The notes: generated by a model from the sequence alone, not told the origin. DNA of 64,000 nucleotides from CAVPMN01 sp963706425 (GCA_963706425.1 CAVPMN010000020.1:1302001-1366000), one strand, 5' to 3'; shown: positions 1-9,352, numbered from the stretch's first letter. Program-made: numbers and translations.

Positions 1-35
1 TGACTTCCACCGATCGCCGAGTCCGTGAGCAGGAA

Positions 36-470
36 GTGACCCACTCCGAGACACACGACTCAGGCCTCGTAGCCCGACTGCTCGGCGTCATCGCGGGCGG
101 TGTTGCCGCCGTCATCGGCCTGATCGCCGTGTTGCAGATCGACTGGTTCGATCAAGGATTCGATGCACCGGCGGTCGACGTGGCAGGGATGGCGTTCACC
201 CCGGGCGTCGCGATCGCCACCGCCGTTGCGGGACTCATCGCCATCCTGGCCGGCGCCAGCTCTGATCGGGCCACCAAGCTCGTGGTCGGCGCGGTGCTCT
301 CGTGCGTGGGCATCGCGGTGCTCGTCACCGACGCCCTCCCCGACGACCTCGAGCTCGAGAGCGGCCACGGCTGGCTCAGCCTTGCGGTCGGCATTGCACT
401 CATCGTGTCGAGTCTGCTGCTGCGGCGCTCGGTGACCACCACCGACTACCGCGGCGAGCACTACGCCTGA
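36..470 (+). CDS. Small four-helix membrane protein of unknown function
   Basis: A 144-residue protein with a GTG start. Four hydrophobic stretches are visible at about residues 12-34, 50-73, 78-100 and 110-129, joined by short polar loops, so it should be an integral inner-membrane protein with both ends on the same side. The C-terminal tail is short and charged (TTDYRGEHYA). No catalytic or transport motif is visible and I do not recognise the family. It converges on the amidohydrolase that ends at 502. The start lies close to the window edge, so a longer upstream operon cannot be excluded. Confidence 0.75.
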   Translation: MTHSETHDSGLVARLLGVIAGGVAAVIGLIAVLQIDWFDQGFDAPAVDVAGMAFTPGVAIATAVAGLIAILAGASSDRATKLVVGAVLSCVGIAVLVTDALPDDLELESGHGWLSLAVGIALIVSSLLLRRSVTTTDYRGEHYA

Positions 471-501
471 AGGAGCGGCCCGCCGGGCGCGGGTCGGGGT
501 G

Positions 502-1715
502 TCAGGCGGCGGTGAGGACCCGGCCGGCACGACCCATCAGGTCGAGGAAGTTGTCGCAGTAGAAGCGGCGGCGCACGCTCTCGTCGGCATCACCCAGCGA
601 CGCCTCGAAGCGCTCGAGCGGGCGGCGGCCACCCTCGACGTGGGGGTAGTCCGACGAGAAGAGGCACACGTCGGGACCTGACTGCTCGATGATCCAACCG
701 ACGTCCTCGGTGGGGTAGGGCGTGAAACGCACCTGGCGCCGCACGTAGTCGGTGGGTCGCAGCGACAGGGCCTTCAGACGGTCCTCGTGACGGGCGAAGG
801 CCTCGAACGCCGACTCCATCTGCCTGGTCCACGACGGCACCCAGATGGCGCCCTGCTCGATGACCCCGAAGCGCAGATCGGGGAACCGCTCGAGCACACC
901 GTCGAAGATGAGGGTGGCCAGCGTCTGCGCGGGCGGACCCGGGATGCCCATGTAGTCGACCGACCGGAAGTTCTCCTCGCCACCGTGGAAGTCGGGCGGG
1001 ACGGGCAGGCCGTTGTCGAAGTAGTGCCGATCGACGAGGTCGTCGGTGCCGCCGACATGGAACACCACCGGGATGCCCGCCTCCTGCGCGCGCGCCCACA
1101 CGGGGTCGAGACCGACGTGGCTGGGCGAGTGACCCGGAGGGCAACCCGACGCCACCAGCAGCGCAGCCGCGCCCATGGCGATCGCCTCGTCGGCCATCGT
1201 CGGCCGCGCGGTCGAAGTCGGCGAGGGGCACGTAGCAGGTGGGCAAGCAGCCGTTCGTCGACCGAGCAGAACTCGACCATGCCCCGGTTGTGGGCACGGG
1301 CCGCGCCATAGGCCAGGTCGAGGTCGGCGCCGTGCTCCCAGTCGTGCAGCCGACGATTGTGGAAGGTGTTGAACACCAACTGGCTCGAGAACCCGAGCAG
1401 ATCGAGGGCGCGTGAGCGTTCCTCGGCGATGAACGAACCGGTGGCGGCGAAGTTCTTCCGCAGCATGATCTCGGCGTGCTCGTCGGCGCGGTAGTCGTCG
1501 GACAGGTGCCGCTCACGAAGGCGCTCGAACGCGGCGTCGAGGTCGCGTTGCTGCTCGGCGGGATCACCGGTCTGGCGCAGCTCGTTCCCGCCGGGGTAGC
1601 GCAAGGGCTCGAGGCGGTCACGCACCGCCGGATCGGCATGGTCTCGCAGCCAGTTCGGCGTCTCCATGATGTGCGCGTCGGCATCGTGCACGATGCGCCC
1701 GCTGCTGTACGGCAT
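502..1715 (-). CDS. Amidohydrolase family 2 (metal-dependent TIM barrel), two frameshifts
   Basis: The N-terminal part starts at ATG 1715 (MPYSSGRIVHDADAHIMETP); DADAHIME resembles the early metal-binding segment of amidohydrolase-2 proteins such as ACMSD-like decarboxylases and hydrolases. The C-terminal part carries VFHVGGTDD, RFGVIEQGAIWVPSW and LFSSDYPHVEG, where the His and Asp are the expected late metal and catalytic residues. The reading frame changes twice, near 1240 and near 1200. The joined reading is DERLLPTCYVPLADFDRAA, then MADEAIAMGAAAL. Total length is 2 mod 3, consistent with two extra bases. It is divergent from the ferredoxin/P450 operon, so a catabolic role with it is plausible. 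The substrate is unknown. Confidence 0.8.
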
Positions 1716-1758
1716 CGAACGACCCCCTGTGACGACGGCCCTCGTCTCCCGCCACCTT

Positions 1759-1771
1759 AAACGTTGCGTTT
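1759..1771. promoter_or_regulatory. Short inverted repeat in the amidohydrolase/ferredoxin divergent promoter region
   Basis: AAACG-TTG-CGTTT is a perfect 5-bp inverted repeat with a 3-bp centre. It lies in an unusually AT-rich patch of the 121-bp gap between the divergent amidohydrolase and ferredoxin starts. It could be an operator for a dimeric (TetR/GntR-like) repressor controlling both directions. No regulator gene is adjacent, so this is inference from position and symmetry only. Confidence 0.3.
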
Positions 1772-1836
1772 CCCGAATGGCGCTGAGCGACCCGGACCAG
1801 AGAGGCTTGATCCACCACACCTGTGAAGGGGGAGCC

Positions 1837-2037
1837 GTGCGAGTACGAGTCGACCGTGAGAAGTGCCAAGGCCACAACCGGTGCTATGCCCTGGCCCCTG
1901 AGCTGTTCGACGTCGACGACTACGGCGACGCCCACGAGATCGGCGACGGCACGGTGCCTGCAGCGCTCGAGGACAAAGCCCGACTCGCCGCGTCGAACTG
2001 CCCCGAGTACGCCATCGTGATCGAGGAGACCCCGTGA
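1837..2037 (+). CDS. Small P450-type ferredoxin with a CxxHxxC cluster motif
   Basis: A 66-residue ferredoxin that should carry one iron-sulfur cluster and pass electrons to the P450 encoded immediately downstream. The cluster motif is CQGHNRC near residue 10, with a distal CP near residue 57. Histidine occupies the place of the second cysteine, a pattern known among actinobacterial P450-linked ferredoxins and usually associated with 3Fe-4S rather than 4Fe-4S clusters. The GTG start at 1837 follows a good ribosome-binding site (GAAGGGGGA). The TGA overlaps the GTG start of the P450 gene, so the two should be translationally coupled. Confidence 0.9.
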   Translation: MRVRVDREKCQGHNRCYALAPELFDVDDYGDAHEIGDGTVPAALEDKARLAASNCPEYAIVIEETP

Positions 2038-3233
2038 GCGGCAACCACCCACCCGTCACCGACTGGCGTACCGACTTCGACCACACCGACGAGGCGTGGG
2101 CCGCCGATCCGTACCCGATCTGGGACGAGCTGCGGAAGGAGTGCCCGGTCGCGCACTCCGAGCGCTATGGCGGCGTGTGGCTGCCGACGAAGCACGACGA
2201 CATCGCAGCCATCGCCTACGACACCGACCACTTCACGTCGCAGAGCATCATCGTCAGCGAGGGCCGGCCGATGATCCCGGCACCGCAGGGCATCGCCCCT
2301 CCCATCTCGTCTGACCCCCCGTTCCACCACGGTGCTCGCCGGCTGCTCCTACCCGCGTTCTCGCCCAAGGCGGTGGCTCCGCTCGAGCCGTTCACGCGCG
2401 ACTACTGCCGTGCGTTGCTCGACGCGGTCGAAGGACAAGACGTGGTCGACGCGGCTCGCGAGTACGCGCAGCACATCCCCGTGCGCGTCATCGCCAAGAT
2501 GCTCGGGTTCCCTCCCGAGGACGCCGACCAGTTCCGCGACTTCGTGCACACCGCCCTCGAAGCGGTCGATCTCCCGATCGAGCAGCGCATGGAGAACTTC
2601 GGACGCCTCGACGCCTATCTCGGCAAGCAGGTGCGCGACCACATCGAGAACCCGCGCGACGACCTCACCTCGTTCCTGCTCGAAGCGGAGCTCGACGGCG
2701 AGAAGCTCAACGAGGACCACGTGCGCGGCTCGATCGCACTGCTGCTGATCGCCGGCATCGACACGACCTGGAGCGCCATCGGCGCCTCGCTGTGGCACCT
2801 CGCCCAGGCCGACGACGATCGGGAGCGGCTGGTCAAGGAGCCGGAGCTGGTGCCGATGGCGGTCGAGGAGTTCTTGCGGGCCTACGCCCCCGTCACGATG
2901 GCGCGCCTCGTGAAGGAAGACTTCGACTTCAACGGCTGCCCGATGAAGAAGAACGAGTGGGTGCTGCTGCCCTTCCCGGCCGCCAACCGAGACCCCGAGT
3001 TCTTCGACCACGCGGACGAGGTGATCCTCGATCGTGAGGAGAACCGCCACGCCGCCTTCGGCCTCGGCATCCACCGTTGTGCCGGGTCGAACCTGGCCCG
3101 CATGGAGATGCAGGTCGCCATCGAGGTGTGGCTCGAGCGCTATCCCACCTTCGCCTTGGCCGATCCGGCCGCCGTGCGCTGGTCGGGCGGCCAGGTGCGC
3201 GGGCCTCGCACCCTGCCGGTGCGCGTCGCCTGA
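2034..3233 (+). CDS. Cytochrome P450 monooxygenase
   Basis: A 399-residue soluble bacterial P450. Visible landmarks are the I-helix oxygen-activation motif AGIDTTWSA (about residue 241), the K-helix ExxR as EEFLR, and the heme-binding loop AFGLGIHRCAG with the axial Cys near residue 350. Length is typical for a class I bacterial enzyme. It overlaps the upstream ferredoxin by 4 bases, so that ferredoxin is the likely electron donor; no ferredoxin reductase is in the window. Nearby amidohydrolase and DapB-like genes suggest oxidative breakdown of a hydrophobic substrate (terpenoid, steroid or fatty acid), but the sequence does not fix the substrate or the CYP family. Confidence 0.95.
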   Translation: MSGNHPPVTDWRTDFDHTDEAWAADPYPIWDELRKECPVAHSERYGGVWLPTKHDDIAAIAYDTDHFTSQSIIVSEGRPMIPAPQGIAPPISSDPPFHHGARRLLLPAFSPKAVAPLEPFTRDYCRALLDAVEGQDVVDAAREYAQHIPVRVIAKMLGFPPEDADQFRDFVHTALEAVDLPIEQRMENFGRLDAYLGKQVRDHIENPRDDLTSFLLEAELDGEKLNEDHVRGSIALLLIAGIDTTWSAIGASLWHLAQADDDRERLVKEPELVPMAVEEFLRAYAPVTMARLVKEDFDFNGCPMKKNEWVLLPFPAANRDPEFFDHADEVILDREENRHAAFGLGIHRCAGSNLARMEMQVAIEVWLERYPTFALADPAAVRWSGGQVRGPRTLPVRVA

Positions 3234-3260
3234 CCGGTCGAGCCTGACGACCAGCCAGTC

Positions 3261-4316
3261 TCAGCGCATCAGGTGCCGCGCCGAGTACACGGGCAGATCG
3301 AGGAAGGTGAGCACGCCGGGGTCGGCGTCGACCACATGGGGGATGGCGTTGATCACGTGCATCGCCGTCACCAGGCACCCGGCGTGGTTGTGATCGCCGA
3401 GGTGTGACGACAGCTCGAGCGTGAGCCGCACGCAGGGCTCGCCGTCGATCTCGATGCGATAGCCCGCCCCGTGCGGCCAGTCGGGCGCGTCGCCGTCGCG
3501 AAGGCGGGTGACGTGCTCGACGATGATGCGCGCCTCGTCGCCGACCATGCCCCGGATCTCGAAGTGCATGCCGGAGATCGTGCCCGCCTCGATGTGACCC
3601 GACGCGATGTCGAACGACTCGTCGGCCATGATCAGCTCGTGCCACTCGGTGATGCCGTCGAGCTTCACGTCGAGCGCGGCGGCCACCATCTCGATCACCG
3701 GGCCCCAGGCCAGCGTGGTCGAACCGGGTGCGAGGAGCAGCGAGGTCGAGGCGTCGGGCTTCCCGAAGCCCATGATCTCGAACATGGTGAACGGGTTGTC
3801 CCAGGTGGCGTAGTTGACGATCTCCATCATCCGCACCGTCTGCACCTCTTTGCAGAGGGCGAGCGCGCCGATGGTGACGCCGGCGTTGCCGTAGCCGGGA
3901 TCGATGCCCGACGTGTAGAACGACGTGCCGCCCTCGATGCATGCCGCCTCGAGCCGGTCGTAGACGCCGACGCCGGCCGCCTTCGGGTAGAGCAGGGGCA
4001 CGTACGACGTGTTCACCACGTTCTTGCCGGCGGCCAGCATGCGACAGATGTCGTCGACCACCGCGTCGGGCCGGAGGTCGGAGTTGGCCATGTAGCAGAT
4101 GCAGTCGGCGTCGGTGTCGTAGAGCAGCGCGTCGGCGTCCTGGGTGGCGAGCACGCCGACCGGGTCGCCGCCGCACACCTCGCCGGCGTCGCGTCCGGCC
4201 TTCGAGTCGCTGTGCACCCACAGGCCGACCAGCTCGAGGTCGGGGTGCGCGGCGATGGCGGGCACGGCGTGGACGCCGACGGTGCCGGTCGCCCACTGGA
4301 TCACTCGATAGCTCAT
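3261..4316 (-). CDS. DapB-N-like NAD(P)-dependent oxidoreductase
   Basis: A 351-residue protein starting at ATG 4316. The N-terminus (YRVIQWATGTVGVHAVPAI) is a Rossmann glycine-rich loop of the dihydrodipicolinate reductase-like or 2,4-diaminopentanoate dehydrogenase-like type. Further features are NVVNTSYVPLLYP and the segment FYTSGIDPGYGNAG. The C-terminal half is the family's substrate domain, ending near HVINAIPHVVDA. It is a paralogue of the gene at 50397-51473, sharing SGIDPG, the EIRGMVGD or EVRGMVGD segment, and the NAIP ending. Despite the name, this family is not the lysine-pathway DapB. It follows the convergent P450 gene, which suggests a linked catabolic role, but the substrate is unknown. 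Confidence 0.85.
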   Translation of the reverse strand: MSYRVIQWATGTVGVHAVPAIAAHPDLELVGLWVHSDSKAGRDAGEVCGGDPVGVLATQDADALLYDTDADCICYMANSDLRPDAVVDDICRMLAAGKNVVNTSYVPLLYPKAAGVGVYDRLEAACIEGGTSFYTSGIDPGYGNAGVTIGALALCKEVQTVRMMEIVNYATWDNPFTMFEIMGFGKPDASTSLLLAPGSTTLAWGPVIEMVAAALDVKLDGITEWHELIMADESFDIASGHIEAGTISGMHFEIRGMVGDEARIIVEHVTRLRDGDAPDWPHGAGYRIEIDGEPCVRLTLELSSHLGDHNHAGCLVTAMHVINAIPHVVDADPGVLTFLDLPVYSARHLMR

Positions 4317-4357
4317 CGGTCTGTTCTCCCTGTGCAACCTGCGCGTCTGACGATGTG

Positions 4358-4810
4358 TCAGGCGACAGTAGCGCCGGGCTCGTCGCGACCGTCGAGCCGG
4401 AGCGCGAGTCGCTCGTCGAGTGACCACCGGCCGGGCCCGCTCCACACGAGGAACACGGCCGCAGCGAGTAGCAGGCCACCCAACCCGACGTGGTAGAGGT
4501 CGGTGTCGACCCGTCCACCGGTGAGCAGGGCGACGACGAACTGCACGGCGACGATCACCGCAGTCGGTCGGATGAGCAAACCGAGGATGAAGAGCAGACC
4601 GCCCACCAGCTCGACGACGCCGGCGACGTAGACCGACACCTCGGGTGCCGGCACGCCATAGCGCTCGAAGCTGTCGACGAGGCTGTCGTAGCGGGTGAAC
4701 TTCGACAGCGACACGGCCACGAGGGTGATGCCCGCCGCCAGCCGCACCACCAGGGGCAGCCATGGGGCCACGCCGTTACGGGTCTCGAAGAGCCATCGCC
4801 ACCTCGCCAT
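4358..4810 (-). CDS. DoxX family membrane protein
   Basis: A 150-residue protein with four predicted membrane helices. The first contains the DoxX-like pattern RLAAGITLVAVSLSKF. The middle region reads YGVPAPEVSVYVAGVVELVGG, with the acidic residue inside a helix that is typical of DoxX. DoxX proteins occur with respiratory and redox-stress modules; the molecular function here is not evident. The ATG start at 4810 agrees with the family start, and the gene is 66 bp from the divergent dinB gene. It lies 41 bp upstream of the DapB-like gene on the same strand, so co-transcription is possible. Confidence 0.8.
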   Translation of the reverse strand: MARWRWLFETRNGVAPWLPLVVRLAAGITLVAVSLSKFTRYDSLVDSFERYGVPAPEVSVYVAGVVELVGGLLFILGLLIRPTAVIVAVQFVVALLTGGRVDTDLYHVGLGGLLLAAAVFLVWSGPGRWSLDERLALRLDGRDEPGATVA

Positions 4811-4876
4811 GGCGCCCGAGCCTAGGGCGCGCCGTCGGTCAAGTGGGTCTCGACCGGACTGACCGCCTGTGCGAAC

Positions 4877-6080
4877 ATGTGTTCGATGCCCACGCCCGCC
4901 ACCGTGCTGCACGCCGATCTCGATGCCTTCTACGCATCGGTCGAGCAACGCGACCAGCCGCGGCTGCGGGGACGTCCGGTCATCGTCGGTGGGGGCGTCG
5001 TGCTGGCGGCGAGCTACGAGGCCAAGGCGTTCGGGGTGCGCACGGCGATGGGCGGACGCCAGGCGCAATCGCTCTGCCCCGGCGCCGTCGTGGTGCCGCC
5101 GCGCATGTCCGCCTACACCGAGGCCAGCAAGGCGGTGTTCGACGTGTTCCACGACACCACCCCGCTGGTCGAGGGCATCTCGATCGACGAGGCGTTCCTC
5201 GAGGTGGGCGGCCTCCGCCGCATCGCCGGCTCCCCCGCGGAGATCGCCGTGCGGCTGCGTCAGCGAGGTGCTCGATCGGGTCGGCCTCCCGATCACGGTG
5301 GGGGTGGCCCGCACCAAGTTCCTCGCCAAGGTGGCGAGCGGCGTGGCGAAGCCCGACGGGTTGCTGGTCGTGGCACCTGACCGCGAGCTCGACTTCCTGC
5401 ATCCGCTGCCCGTCGAACGCCTGTGGGGTGTGGGTCCCATCACCGCCGGCAAGCTGCACGAACGCGGCATCACCCGGGTGGGTGAGGTCGCCGACATGAC
5501 CGAGGCCGCCCTCGTGTCGATGCTGGGGGTGGCCTCCGGGCGGCACCTGCACGCGCTCGCCCACAATCGCGACCCTCGACCCGTGCAGGTCGGACGCCGG
5601 CGGCGGTCGATCGGCTCGCAGCGCGCGCTCGGTCGGCGACCCAGGTCTCCCGCCGACATCGACGCGGTGGTCGTCGGGCTCGTCGATCGCATCACCCGTC
5701 GCATGCGAGCCGCGGGCCGGGTCGGGCGCACGGTCGTGTTGCGCCTCCGCTTCTTCGACTTCTCCCGCGCCACCCGGTCGCACACGCTGGCGCGCGCCAC
5801 CGCGCACACGCCCACCGTGCTCGACGCCGTGCGCGACCTCCTGGCGGCCGCGGCACCCCTCATCGAGCAGCAGGGCGGCCTCACCCTGGTGGGGGTGTCG
5901 GTCGCGAACCTCGACGACGATCGCGCCGTGCAGCTCGCCCTGCCCTTCGACCATCGGTGCGAGCCGGCTCTCGACGCCACCCTCGACCAGGTGCGCGACC
6001 GGTTCGGAGCCGATGCCGTCACCCGCGCCGTGTTGCTCGGCCGCGACCCCGGGCTGTCGGTGCCCCTGCTCCCCGACTGA
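4877..6080 (+). CDS. dinB: DNA polymerase IV (Y-family translesion polymerase), one frameshift
   Basis: The N-terminal catalytic part has VLHADLDAFYASVEQ (first metal-binding Asp, steric-gate region) and GISIDEAFLEV (SIDE-type catalytic motif). After a frame change near 5250-5262 the palm and thumb continue as LPITVGVARTKFLAKVASG and WGVGPITAGKLHERG (helix-hairpin-helix). A little-finger domain ends near residue 400. The total length is 1 mod 3, consistent with one indel. The start can be ATG 4877 or ATG 4886; MPTPATVLHAD fits the family best. The enzyme copies past damaged bases. It has no C-terminal beta-clamp peptide that I can identify confidently. Confidence 0.9.
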
Positions 6081-6099
6081 CAGGCACGGGATACGTTAG

Positions 6100-6128
6100 T
6101 TGACACTTACGTAAGTGTTTGCTTAACT
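6100..6128 (+). promoter_or_regulatory. Promoter with a 16-bp palindromic operator for the ArsR-type gene
   Basis: TTGACA at 6100-6105 is a consensus -35 box. A 17-bp spacer leads to TTAACT at 6123-6128, a weaker -10. Transcription would start at about the A of the ATG at 6136, giving a leaderless mRNA, which is common in actinobacteria. The perfect palindrome ACACTTACGTAAGTGT (6103-6118) overlaps the -35 box and spacer, an ideal place for autorepression by the ArsR-type product encoded next. Confidence 0.7.
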
Positions 6129-6135
6129 GTGCGCC

Positions 6136-6498
6136 ATGGACGCCTGTCTCCGTGCGCTGGCCGAGCCCCGGCGGCGCAGCATCCTTCGCCTCGTATGGCG
6201 CGACGAGCTGTCGGCGGGGGAGATCGCCACCCATTTCGAAGTCACCCGGCCCGCCATCTCCCAGCACCTACGGGTGTTGCGCGAAGCCGGCCTGGTCTGC
6301 GAGCGCCGCGACGGCACCCGCCGCCTCTATCGGGCCGAGCCGCAGGCGATCACCGACCTGCAGCGCTTCCTCGCCGACTTCTGGGACGACGGGCTCGAGC
6401 GGCTCCGCAACGTCGCCGAGGAGGCCGAGCGCGCCAAGCGGGCCGCGCCCACCGATCAACCGACCACACCTGATCCACGACCGAAGGGAACGAACTGA
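6136..6498 (+). CDS. ArsR-family winged-helix transcriptional regulator
   Basis: A 120-residue regulator. The sequence RALAEPRRRSILRLV is the typical ArsR opening helix. LSAGEIATHFEVTRPAISQHL is the recognition helix-turn-helix at about residues 27-47, and ERRDGTRRLYR is the beta-wing. No metal-binding ELCV-type cysteine motif is present, so it probably senses something other than As, Cd or Zn. ArsR proteins of this type often pair with SRPBCC/AHSA1 proteins, as here: the TGA overlaps the ATG of the next gene (TGATG). Probably autoregulated through the palindrome at 6103-6118. The start ATG 6136 lies at the predicted transcription start. Confidence 0.92.
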   Translation: MDACLRALAEPRRRSILRLVWRDELSAGEIATHFEVTRPAISQHLRVLREAGLVCERRDGTRRLYRAEPQAITDLQRFLADFWDDGLERLRNVAEEAERAKRAAPTDQPTTPDPRPKGTN

Positions 6499-6938
6499 TG
6501 CCCGACCTCACCCGCGAGATCCTCATCGATGCCAGCCCCGAGACGATCTTCGAGTTCCTCACCGTCGCCGACAAGCACGTGCAGTGGGAGGGCACCGAGG
6601 CCGAGCTCGACCCGCGGCCGGGTGGCATCTACCGCGTGCTCATCGCCGGCTCGTATCCGGCCGGCGGCGAGTTCGTCGAGGTCGTCCCGAACGAGAAGGT
6701 CGTCTACACCTTCGGATGGGACATGGCCGACAACCCGATCACTCCAGGATCGACCACCGTCGAGATCACCCTGCACCCCGAGGGCGACAAGACGCGCGTG
6801 CAGCTGGTGCATCGGGGTCTGCCCGACGAGGCCGCCGTCGAGATGCACATCCACGGCTGGGACCACTACCTGGCCCGACTGGCCGTGGTGGCACCGGGGG
6901 GCGACGCCGGCCCCGACACCGGTCCGGCGGGCGATTGA
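6498..6938 (+). CDS. SRPBCC / AHSA1-like (START-fold) protein
   Basis: A 146-residue protein of the activator-of-Hsp90-homology-1-like group. The pattern begins TREILIDASPETIFEFLT and includes the core WEGTEAELDPRPGGIYRV, then EVVPNEKVVYTFGW and a late TTVEITLHPEGDKTRVQL with the C-terminal helix GWDHYLARL. These proteins have a hydrophobic ligand cavity; the ligand is unknown. It is translationally coupled to the preceding ArsR-type regulator, so it is probably the regulated function of a two-gene unit. It converges on the acyl-CoA synthetase with only a 6-bp gap. Confidence 0.9.
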   Translation: MPDLTREILIDASPETIFEFLTVADKHVQWEGTEAELDPRPGGIYRVLIAGSYPAGGEFVEVVPNEKVVYTFGWDMADNPITPGSTTVEITLHPEGDKTRVQLVHRGLPDEAAVEMHIHGWDHYLARLAVVAPGGDAGPDTGPAGD

Positions 6939-6944
6939 CGCAGC

Positions 6945-8503
6945 TCAGCTCACGCCGCGGTCGTGCTGCTCCCAGTAGGGGGCGCGCAGATCACGCTTCA
7001 ACACCTTGAGGGCGCCCGACAGCGGCAGGGGCTCTGTGCGGATCTCGACGCTCTTCGGCACCTTGTAGCCGGCGATCGACTGACGGACGTGCACGCGGAT
7101 CTCCTCCTCGGTCACCTCGGCCCCCTCGTGGAGCACGATGATGGCGTGCACGGCCTCACCCCATGTCTCGTCGGGGATGCCGATGACCGCCACCTGCATC
7201 ACCGCGTCGTGGGTGGCGATGGCGTTCTCGACCTCGACCGAATAGACGTTCTCCGCGCCGGTCACGATCATGTCCTTCACCCGGTCGACGAGGTAGAGGT
7301 AGCCCCGCTCGTCGAGGTAGCCGGCGTCGCCCGGTGTGGTACCAGCCGCCGTGGAACGCCTCCTCGGTGGCCTCGGGGTTGTTCCAGTACTCCCGCATGA
7401 AGTTGCCGGCCCGCGCGCACACTTCGCCGGTCTCGCCACGGGGCACCTCCTGGCCGTCGGGACCCTGGATGCTCAGGGATACGCCGGGCACCGCCCGGCC
7501 GGCCGACTTCAGCAGCGACCCACCGGTGCGGTGCTCGTCGGGCCCGAGCACGGTGAGCACTGCGCTCGCCTCGGTCATCCCGTAGCCCTGGAAGATGCGC
7601 AGGTCGGGGTACATCTCGAGCAGGCGCTCGAGCAGCGCGGTCGGCATGGGTGAGGCGCCATAGGTGAGCACCTCGAGCGAGGCGAGCCGTTCGGGCCGGA
7701 AGTCGGGATGGTTGAGGACGAGACCGATCATCGTCGGCACCATCACCGTCCAGGTGACCGCCTCGGCCTCGATGGTGGCCATGACGTTCTCCGGGTCGAA
7801 GAGCGGCACGAACGCCGACGTGCCACCCGCAGCCGGCACGCCCAACACCCCACCCATGGTGGCGGCATGGAACATGGGGGTCTGGTTGAGGTTGACGATG
7901 CGCTCGTCGAGGCCCCACAACATCGCCACGTGATAGAGGTTGAGCAGCTCCGCCCGCTGGTCGAGCAGCACGCCCTTCGGCAAGCCGGTGGTGCCCCCCG
8001 GTGTACATGAGCACGACCGGATCGTCTTCTTCGGGCTCGTCGGGGAGTGTCGAGTCGGCGGCGGCGACCAGCTCTTCGTAGGAGACGTCGTGGGGCGCGT
8101 CGCCCTCACCGATGAGCACCACCTGCTCGATGCCCGCCTGCTCGCGCACCTGCTCGATGACGCCGGCGAACAGGAAGTCGGTGAACACCACCTTGGTGCC
8201 CGAGTTCTCGAGGATGTAGGCCAGCTCTTTGGGCGCCAGCCGCAGGTTGAGCGGGTTCATCACGCCGGCGCCGAGAAATGCGGCGTGCCACAGCTCCATG
8301 TACTGATGGCTGTTGAGCGCCATCACCGCGAAGCGGTCGGCGCGGCCCACCCCGAGGTCGTTGCGCAGCACCTGGGCTGCTCGACCGACCCGATCGATGT
8401 GCTGGCCGAACGTGGCCCGATAGGCGCCGTCGATGAAGCCGACCTCGTCGGCCCGCGCCTCGACCTGTGGCAGCAACATGCGGTGGTAGACGAGCTCTTT
8501 CAA
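6945..8503 (-). CDS. AMP-dependent acyl-CoA synthetase / ligase, two frameshifts
   Basis: Three reading-frame pieces join into one enzyme of about 519 residues. The start is MKELVYHRMLLPQ at 8503. The phosphate-binding motif becomes YTGGTTGLPKGVLL once one C is removed from the six-C run at 7994-7999. The second motif is FQGYGMTEASAV. The hinge becomes GGWYHTGDAGYLDERGYL once one C is removed from 7330-7332. The C-terminal domain reads DRVKDMIVTGAENVYSVEVE, and the acyl-adenylate Lys is near the end (GALKVLKRDLR). Length is 2 mod 3, matching two extra bases. It should activate a fatty or aromatic acid to its CoA ester. It lies 9 bp upstream of the MOSC gene's end, on the same strand. Confidence 0.9.
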
Positions 8504-8512
8504 CGTGCCTCC

Positions 8513-9352
8513 TCAGTCGAGCAGCGTGACCCGGTCGTCGATGGCGACGCGTCCGGGCGTCACCACGTTCGCATAGATCCCGACGTTCTGGTCGAGCTCG
8601 CGGATGACATGGCGCAGGACCGCCCGATCGGCCGGCAGGTCGGACGAGATCTCATGCGTGACCATCACGCAGCGCGGACAGGCCACGGTGAGCTCGAGCA
8701 GGGCCTCACCCACCTGCAGTCGACGACCCTCCCAACCGAGCTCGGGATGGCCCGGCTCGTCGGTGTCGACGACGAGGTTGGGTCGGAAGCGGCGCACGTC
8801 GATCTGGCTGGCGGGCAACGCCGCGGCGAGCGATGCGAGCGCGCTGGTGGTCATCACCAGCAGGGGGAACGCGTCGACGTAGGAGCCAGGGGGCGACTCG
8901 TATTCGAGGATGACCTCGGGGAACACCGACAGGTCGGGCAGGGGCTCGTCGTCGTCCCGCCCGAAGATGGCGCGGAGCTCGACCAGCAGATCGTCGCTGT
9001 CGGGCGCACCGCGGCGGTAGTGGTCGAGATCGTCGGCCGGCTGCAGCGGCCACAGGGTGACCCGATGCTCGAGGGCGTCGCTCAAGGCCGAGTCGATGTC
9101 GTCGTCGGTGCTCAGCAGTTGCCGGCCAGTCGGCGTAGAGATCGCCACGGGCCCTCCCGGGCCGTCGACGTAGGTGGCCGACAGGCGCATCAGGCCCGCG
9201 ATCTTCTTGGCCCCCCGGATGCCGCCCCGTTCCTCGTCGCGAACGGCCCAGCCGCGGTCACCCTCCAGGCCGAGCGACCCCAACGACGTCTGGTCGACCT
9301 GCTCCCCCATCATCGACTTGACGGGATAGCGCCAGAGCTGAGCGAGTCGCAT
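8513..9352 (-). CDS. MOSC-domain protein with N-terminal beta-barrel
   Basis: A 279-residue protein. The N-terminal MOSC_N segment (LAQLWRYPVKSMMGEQVD) is at residues 3-20, followed by GLEGDRGWAVRDEE. The MOSC domain in the second half includes RRFRPNLVVDTDE and ACPRCVMVTHE, whose cysteine is the conserved sulfur-carrying residue of the family. MOSC proteins such as molybdenum-cofactor sulfurases or amidoxime-reducing components bind Mo cofactor or transfer sulfur; which of these applies is not clear. The ATG start at 9352 agrees with the family N-terminus. The upstream membrane-protein frame runs 95 bases into this gene. Confidence 0.88.
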   Translation of the reverse strand: MRLAQLWRYPVKSMMGEQVDQTSLGSLGLEGDRGWAVRDEERGGIRGAKKIAGLMRLSATYVDGPGGPVAISTPTGRQLLSTDDDIDSALSDALEHRVTLWPLQPADDLDHYRRGAPDSDDLLVELRAIFGRDDDEPLPDLSVFPEVILEYESPPGSYVDAFPLLVMTTSALASLAAALPASQIDVRRFRPNLVVDTDEPGHPELGWEGRRLQVGEALLELTVACPRCVMVTHEISSDLPADRAVLRHVIRELDQNVGIYANVVTPGRVAIDDRVTLLD

